Source of the DNA: Sordaria brevicollis | Taxonomy: Eukaryota > Ascomycota > Sordariomycetes > Sordariales > Sordariaceae | Length of the DNA stretch: 64,000 bases | Assembly (NCBI GenBank): GCA_033439795.1 | Contig: JAUTDP010000009.1 | Coordinates: 620,001 to 684,000, forward strand | Reading direction: 5' to 3' | Shown here: positions 57,829-64,000 of the stretch, in pieces | Position numbering within the stretch: position 1 is the stretch's first letter | Layout: each line of letters begins with the position of its first letter | Notes under the pieces: generated by a model | Told to the model about the DNA's origin: nothing | Databases searched by the model: none | Seen by the model: only the letters and a program-made list of their open reading frames with translations | Translations under genes and position numbers: made by a program

Positions 57829-60800
57829 ATATTAAATATAAGAATAAATATACCTAATATTATTCGTATAATATAATATAGCGAAATTATATTTTAGGAC
57901 GTTATTAATCTATAATAGCGTTTTAAACGTACTATATATAGCGGTAAATTAGGGATAACCTACTTCTTTACGCTTTATTAATATTTTATTAAGTTTAAAT
58001 ATTCTTTTAATTTAATTATTTTATATTAAATAGAAGCGGATAATAATTTATTTAATTCTAATTTAGAATTTTCGTAAACGTTATTTATAATTATTAATAT
58101 TTACGATATAATTTAATTTTAACCCCTTCGCCGTATTAAACCTAATAATTCGTTTAATATAAATTCCGAATTCGGTATTTTCGTTAATAATATTCGCCCT
58201 AAGAAATAATTTTAAAAGAATATTAATAAATACGCTACGTTAATTATTAATTACTTTAATATATATAAAATTATTAATACAAAATACTTTCGGTCTATTA
58301 TCCTCGGGATTTTCCAAAATTAAATCGATTTTATAAATAGGAAGTAAATGCGTATAATTTATTATAATAACTATAATTATTAATTTAATCGGATAGAAAT
58401 ACTCCCTAATAAAGTTAAATTATTATTTAAAACGCCGAAATTTATATCGTAAATTGGATTACTTTTATTTTATTTAAATAATTTTTTCGTAGACCGTTTT
58501 AAATTAAATTATCCTTCTAATATTAATTTCCAATTACTATATATCGTTTTTATATTGCCCGAAACTTTATAGTAGGTCGTTTATATTATAATTGTAAATA
58601 AAGCGTTAAATATAATTTATAATTTATTTAATTTTATTTAGCGCGCTCTTTTATTATAAGAGTAGGAATATTTAAATATTTACGGATAGGACTTTTTTTA
58701 AAAATATAGGAAAATTATATCCGATATTAAATTTATTTATATTAATAAGCGAAATATAATTATTATTAAAATAATAGTAAATAAGGAATATAATACGTAA
58801 CTTACCCTATTTATAATTTAGGGGGCCGTATTATATACCGTATACCCGTTAGCCCTACTTTTTATTTTAGAGCTGCGATTAATTAAACGCTATACCGCTA
58901 ATAATAATTATAAATACCGCCGATAAAATTATTTTAAACCTCGACTTCGTAGCGATTTATTTACTCTAATTTAATTCCTTTATATTTTATTCCTATAGGA
59001 ATTACTTACTTCTATATAATTTACTCTTATAGGATTAAAATAATAAAAATAGTAATTAAATTAATTAATTCTAATAGGAATTAATATATATAGGATTATT
59101 TCGACTTTTATTAGAATTAATATACGTAGGTATCTTTTAATTCCTATTAGAATTAATATATATTTATTTATATTTAATTTATTAATATTTATTACCTATT
59201 ATTCGAAGTATTATATTATTATTATCCGCTTATTAATTACTAAAAACTATAATATTCTAATTACGAAACGTTAAACCTATTTAAATCCTAATAATCCTTA
59301 GGATAAACGTAAATACGATTATATATAACTTTATAAATCTTATTAAATAAACGATATATAGCGTAGTATAAGTATTTAACTTATTTCTATAAATCCTTTA
59401 TAATTTATAATTCTATAGCCGATCCCGCCTTTTATTTATATACTTTTATAATATTTATTTAAAAGACCGTTTCGAATATATTTATACTAAGGCTAAGAGG
59501 GAATTTATAAACGTTGCTATTTATATTAAATTATTAATAATAAATTTATTTATTTAATTTTATACCCGTTATATAATTAAAGGTTAATACGTCTTTAAAA
59601 ATAGTAAAGGTAGAGGGTTATTTATAGAATTGGATATAAATATATTATACGGTAATAAATTTAATAATTTCGACGTTAATTTTTAGGGGGAGAGTAAAAA
59701 TTATTTAAATTACGGCTTATATAAAAGCGGTATAAAGCCGGTAACGTAGGGAATTAGGGGCGTAATTATTAAAATAAATTAAGCGATATTGGGTATATAT
59801 TATTTATTTTTTAATTTTAAGGGTATATTCGTTATATAAAAATTAGAATAATTAGAAGTCTTCGTCTTTAATATATATTATTATTACAGCGTATAGAGGT
59901 TATAAAAGGGGAGGAAGATAATTATTAAAGAATTTAAACGAAGGAAAAATGCGGTTTATATTATATCCGCATATAAATTACGCGCTATTAGCGCAAGATT
60001 TAGAGTAAATCCTTTATACTTTATTAATATATAAATTAAATAATATCGAAATAATATAATAAATATAGAAAATATATTCTTTTTAAATTATTATATATTA
60101 TTTTATTTATATCGAAGTTAGGGTATTTTACCCTCTTTTAATATCCCCGCCTTCGATTTAATATATTAATCGAATACCGTTTTAATTTCCGTCCGTATAA
60201 TAAGAGTTCCTACGTTTAATTTAATTTCGAAAATGTACGTTATATTTTATAATATTACATTTTAAAGTTCTACGTTCTAAAGCGCTTCCGCGCAATATTT
60301 ACTAATCTTTAAAAATAATACGTATAATTATATATCGATAGAAACGAAAACTCTTTTTATAAATATATTATTCTATTTTATTAATTTATTCATTTTTAAT
60401 TCTAATTTTTATAAATAAATTAATAATATATAAGGCCCCCTATTTCGTTTTAACGTATAAATCTTTTAATTAATATTATTTATTATAATAAAAATTTATA
60501 TATTGCGAACGAATTTAAATAGTATATTATTATAACGTATAAATATTTAAATATATTAATATATAGTATAGTTTTCTATTTATAAGGGCGGGGGGCTTAT
60601 TTAATTCTTTTATATTCCCTAATTATAAATAAAGTAAAAAATAAAATAAGAAGCGAACTCTATTTATTAAAAATTCGTTTTTCGGTCCTAATTTAAATTA
60701 ATTCGGCGAATATTATAAAGCTTATAGAATTAAATTATTATAAATTAAAATATAATCTTTCTATTCTAAAGGAGGAATTTAAAATATTTATTTAGAATAT

Positions 60801-61926
60801 TGCCGATTATTATATATCCTGCCGATAACCGCCTTATTTAATATATTCCCGAATATTATTATAATAAAGTATTTTAAATAATTATTAAATAAAATTATTA
60901 TATCCTTTTAATTTATTTCTTTCTTACCCCTAATTTTATTTTTAATAATTTTAACCTCAAATAATATTACCCGTCCGGTAAATAAAGGTTAAGTAATAAA
61001 AATTTTATATAATAAAAATAGGGTCCTAAATATAAATAGAATTTTCGGCGTATAATTAATTATATATTTTATTTACTTTTCCTAGAAAATAATTTAAATC
61101 GCAGAGCGTATTATAACGTTATTAAATATAAAAAATTCATTAACGTAAAAGAAATCGAACGCTTTAGTTTCGAAATAGATTTATAATTAGAATTAATAAT
61201 CTTTCGGCCGTCGGCTACTTAAAGGGTATTCCGAAAAAAGAATTATTAAAATAGTAAATTAATAATAAAATTTAAATTTAATTATTTTTAATACTTAAAA
61301 GTCGAAGGGTTTTAAAATTATATTATACGGAATTAAATATAAATTTTCGGAATTTAATTTTATTTTTAGGAGGCGAATTTCGTAAACGATTTATACGCGT
61401 TTAATAGGAATCCGAACGTTATAAACTTTAGGGTTCCCTTTTATAATATAATAGAAAAGAAAATTATTTAAAATATTAAAAAATGGGAGCGGGTTTTTTT
61501 ACCTTCGAAGCGTTAATATAATTACTATAAGGAATTGGGTATTATTTATTTAATTAATTTAATTAAATCCCTTTATTAATATAGGTTTTTAACCGGTATT
61601 TTATTTATTATTATAAAGGTATAAATTACCGAAATTACCACTACCCATAAGTAATTTATTATTATATATCGTTTTTATTTTCTTTTTTTTAAATAGTCGT
61701 TAGGTAGTAAAGTACGCCTTTAATTTATTATTCCGACCTTTAGATTTAATATCTTCGTAGGATTAATAATTATTAGAATTATTTAATTATTAAAAATATA
61801 AATTAAATAAAGTTATTAAACGTAAATAATAAGATATTTATATATTAAGGATAATAGTATTTATATTATTATTCTTAAAAGTATCCTTTATAATAATGTA
61901 TTTATTATTCCGCTCGATAAACCTAT

Positions 61927-62311
61927 TTACGAAATAAATAATAAATTAAAAGTCTAAAGGTTATTCGTAATACGTTAAAGATACCGAAATATCCGTAATA
62001 TAATTAACGAAAGATTAAATAAAGTATTTTAATAATTAAACGGTAATACGAAGTAATAAATTAATATTTGTAAATTGTATTTAAAAGCGTGAATAATAGA
62101 AGGTAAAAAATAAAATTTACTTACGAAACGAATAATAAATTAAAGATTTAAAGGCCGTTCGCAATATATTATAGGGATTAAAAATATTTACTAATATAAT
62201 ATATAAAAGGCTAAATAAAATATTTTCATAATTAAATATAAAAAAATATAATAATAATTAATAATTATAAATTGTATTTAAAAGCGTAAAGAATAGTAAG
62301 GAGTAAAGAAT
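61927..62311. repeat. Diverged 194-bp tandem duplication in RIP block 2
   Basis: Two adjacent copies begin TTACGAAA(T/C)(A/G)AATAATAAATTAA at 61927 and 62121 and both end near ATTGTATTTAAAAGCGT. Many mismatches separate them. Adjacent duplications are good RIP substrates. Confidence 0.7.
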
Positions 62312-64000
62312 ATAGGGAATAAATTAGAATTGGGAAGGAGGGAAGTCTTAAGAAATAAAATCGGAGGCGAAACGATTTCGTTTTATTTCCTAAATTTTTT
62401 ATTAAATTATATTATTTACGAACTTTATTATATATTTTAACGTTATTAATTATCCTTTTAAAATATATTTTCCGTATTATTTTAATAGTAAATTATATAT
62501 TAAGGACTTTCTTCATCGAAATAATAATATTTACGTAAAATATTATATAGGGCGTTAAAAATAGATATTAAATAGAAGTTCCGCGTAAGTGCGTAAATAT
62601 GCCAAATTAGAATATATTTAATATTTAATTATTAATTTATAATACCGGCGTTAAATTTATTAAATAGAATTCGTCTACTTTATTACCTTTCTTATTCTAT
62701 AACCGGTTGCTAATCGAAGTACTATATATCCCTAATAATAAATCCGTAAAGTAGTTTACCTTAATTGTATATATATAATTCTTAATTTAATATTTATTTT
62801 ATATTAATTAATATATCGAAAGGGGGTTTAATGATATATCGCTATAAATATAATTATTAAACGAACGAATTAATTAAGTTTTTATATTCGGTAAAGTAAG
62901 GTAATCCGACTTTATATCGGTTATATTATTTTATTAATATCCGTTTTAAGAATTAAATATAAGTAGAAATATAATTCGTTATAATAATAATTATTTACCT
63001 TTATTTTCTTATTTACTATATATTATAAATTCGTTTAATTATTTTATTATTATATTTTAATATTATTATATACCGAGTACGATTATAATTATTATAAGCT
63101 TATATAGAGTTATTAACGTTGGGCGGGAAATTATATAATTAATTATTAAAATTTCCAAACCCTAAATATTTAATACCTTTACGGCTTTTAATAATACCCG
63201 GCCCCTATTTAATTTAATCCTATATTCCTCTAAACTATAAAAGTTAATTATAAAAAGAATAATTCAAATAAAGTAAAATAAATTCCTTATAATTTATAGG
63301 GCGCCCCTATTAATTATCGCTAAAATTAGCCCGGTAAATAGTAATATAATTGCGAATATATTTAATCGAAATTTCGAATATTTAAATTATTGCTTCGTTA
63401 TTATATATATTACTATTTAGGAATTTATAAATTATTTATATATTTACTACTTTACCGAATTATTAAACGAATTAATATTTATCTTTATTAAAAAAATTAT
63501 ATTTATTATTATAATACGTACTTTTGCAATTTAATTGGGATTTGTATTTATAAACTTTACCCGTATTATTATTATTAAAAAAGTAAATACAATTATAGAA
63601 AATATTAATTTCCTTTACTTTAAAAATACCTTTAAATTACTTTCCTTTAAATAATTTAAAGGGGGGGTAAAATAATCGAATTATATAATTTATAACGACC
63701 CGAATAAATTCTTCCAATTTACAATCTTCGTTATTTATTTTCGCGGAAATTTATTATTTAAAAGGGACTACTATCCGGTTAAAACGCTTCTTTAAAACTT
63801 CGCAATAATAATTTATATCGTATAAATTATATTCCTTATCGAGTATTTAATTTAATTAAAAATATCCGGTCTTAAAAATATATATCTTTCCGATAATAAC
63901 GAAATATTAATTAATATAGGGCTTTATTACGGTTAATATATATTTTAAAATTATAATATTATAGCCGGTTATTTATATATATAACGTATAAATATAATCT

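Larger units (their letters stand above)
55801..64000. repeat. RIP block 2: heavily mutated AT-rich heterochromatin-type DNA
   Basis: 8.2 kb, running off the window, almost without CpA or TpG over hundreds of bases (for example 57841-58100) while CpG survives. That asymmetry is the RIP signature rather than simple AT bias. No protein could be recognised. Frames open for some length exist on the minus strand at about 56270-56870, but in DNA with almost no TpG the absence of TGA is uninformative. It is interrupted by one unmutated MITE and contains a diverged 194-bp tandem duplication. Confidence 0.85.

Noticed and set aside
55801..64000. Centromere interpretation of RIP block 2
   Set aside because: Neurospora centromeres are RIPed but much longer; 8 kb at a window edge cannot distinguish a centromere from a dispersed relic.

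Overview
The window looks like chromosomal DNA of a filamentous ascomycete of the Sordariales, most likely Neurospora or a close relative. Three things point there: short GT-AG introns with CTAAC/CTAAT-like branch sites, a gene set typical of filamentous ascomycetes (an ApsA-type cortical anchor, Sla2, an Nvj2-like tether, Isn1, a Rev3/upr-1 orthologue), and two blocks of very AT-rich DNA with the RIP (repeat-induced point mutation) signature: CpA and TpG are depleted, TpA is abundant and CpG is kept. Products were assigned from translated motifs and memory of the families; no database search was possible.

Layout. 1-19.3 kb is gene-bearing: sla2 (-), atg3 (+), a tRNA-Lys(CUU), cwc24 (-) and a 1960-codon apsA/num1-type gene (-). 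19.35-25.9 kb is RIP block 1. 25.9-28.5 kb has no recognisable gene. 28.5-55.8 kb is gene-bearing again: rev3/upr-1 (-), slu7 (+), a divergent ribosomal protein pair rps9 (-)/rpl21 (+), an nvj2-like SMP-domain gene (+), a small secreted cysteine-rich protein (+), isn1 (+) and a coiled-coil protein of unknown function (-). 55.8-64.0 kb is RIP block 2 and runs off the window. The genes are unrelated housekeeping functions (endocytosis, autophagy, splicing, nuclear positioning, translesion synthesis, translation, lipid transfer, purine salvage); nothing suggests a cluster.

The most interesting part is RIP block 1. Read on the + strand in a single frame, about 19.89-22.53 kb gives a continuous protein interrupted only by TAA/TAG codons, with the ordered motifs of a RecQ-like superfamily 2 helicase (Walker A, PLTKLKEN, DELYY, TITLTG, ISLNIGID). 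On the - strand, about 25.56-22.66 kb gives a second single-frame relic of about 965 codons that resembles the fungal DUF6589 family. The two frames are convergent, with about 130 bp between their ends, and the block has TACGGAC-type words at both edges. I infer an inactivated two-gene mobile or selfish element (helicase plus DUF6589-like protein) whose reading frames have few or no indels.

Three short terminal-inverted-repeat elements are also visible. A 530-bp hAT-like MITE (perfect 8-bp duplication ATATTAAA) sits unmutated inside RIP block 2. A 524-bp foldback element has arms that differ largely by RIP-type transitions. A 333-bp element has 26-bp inverted ends and is flanked by TA.
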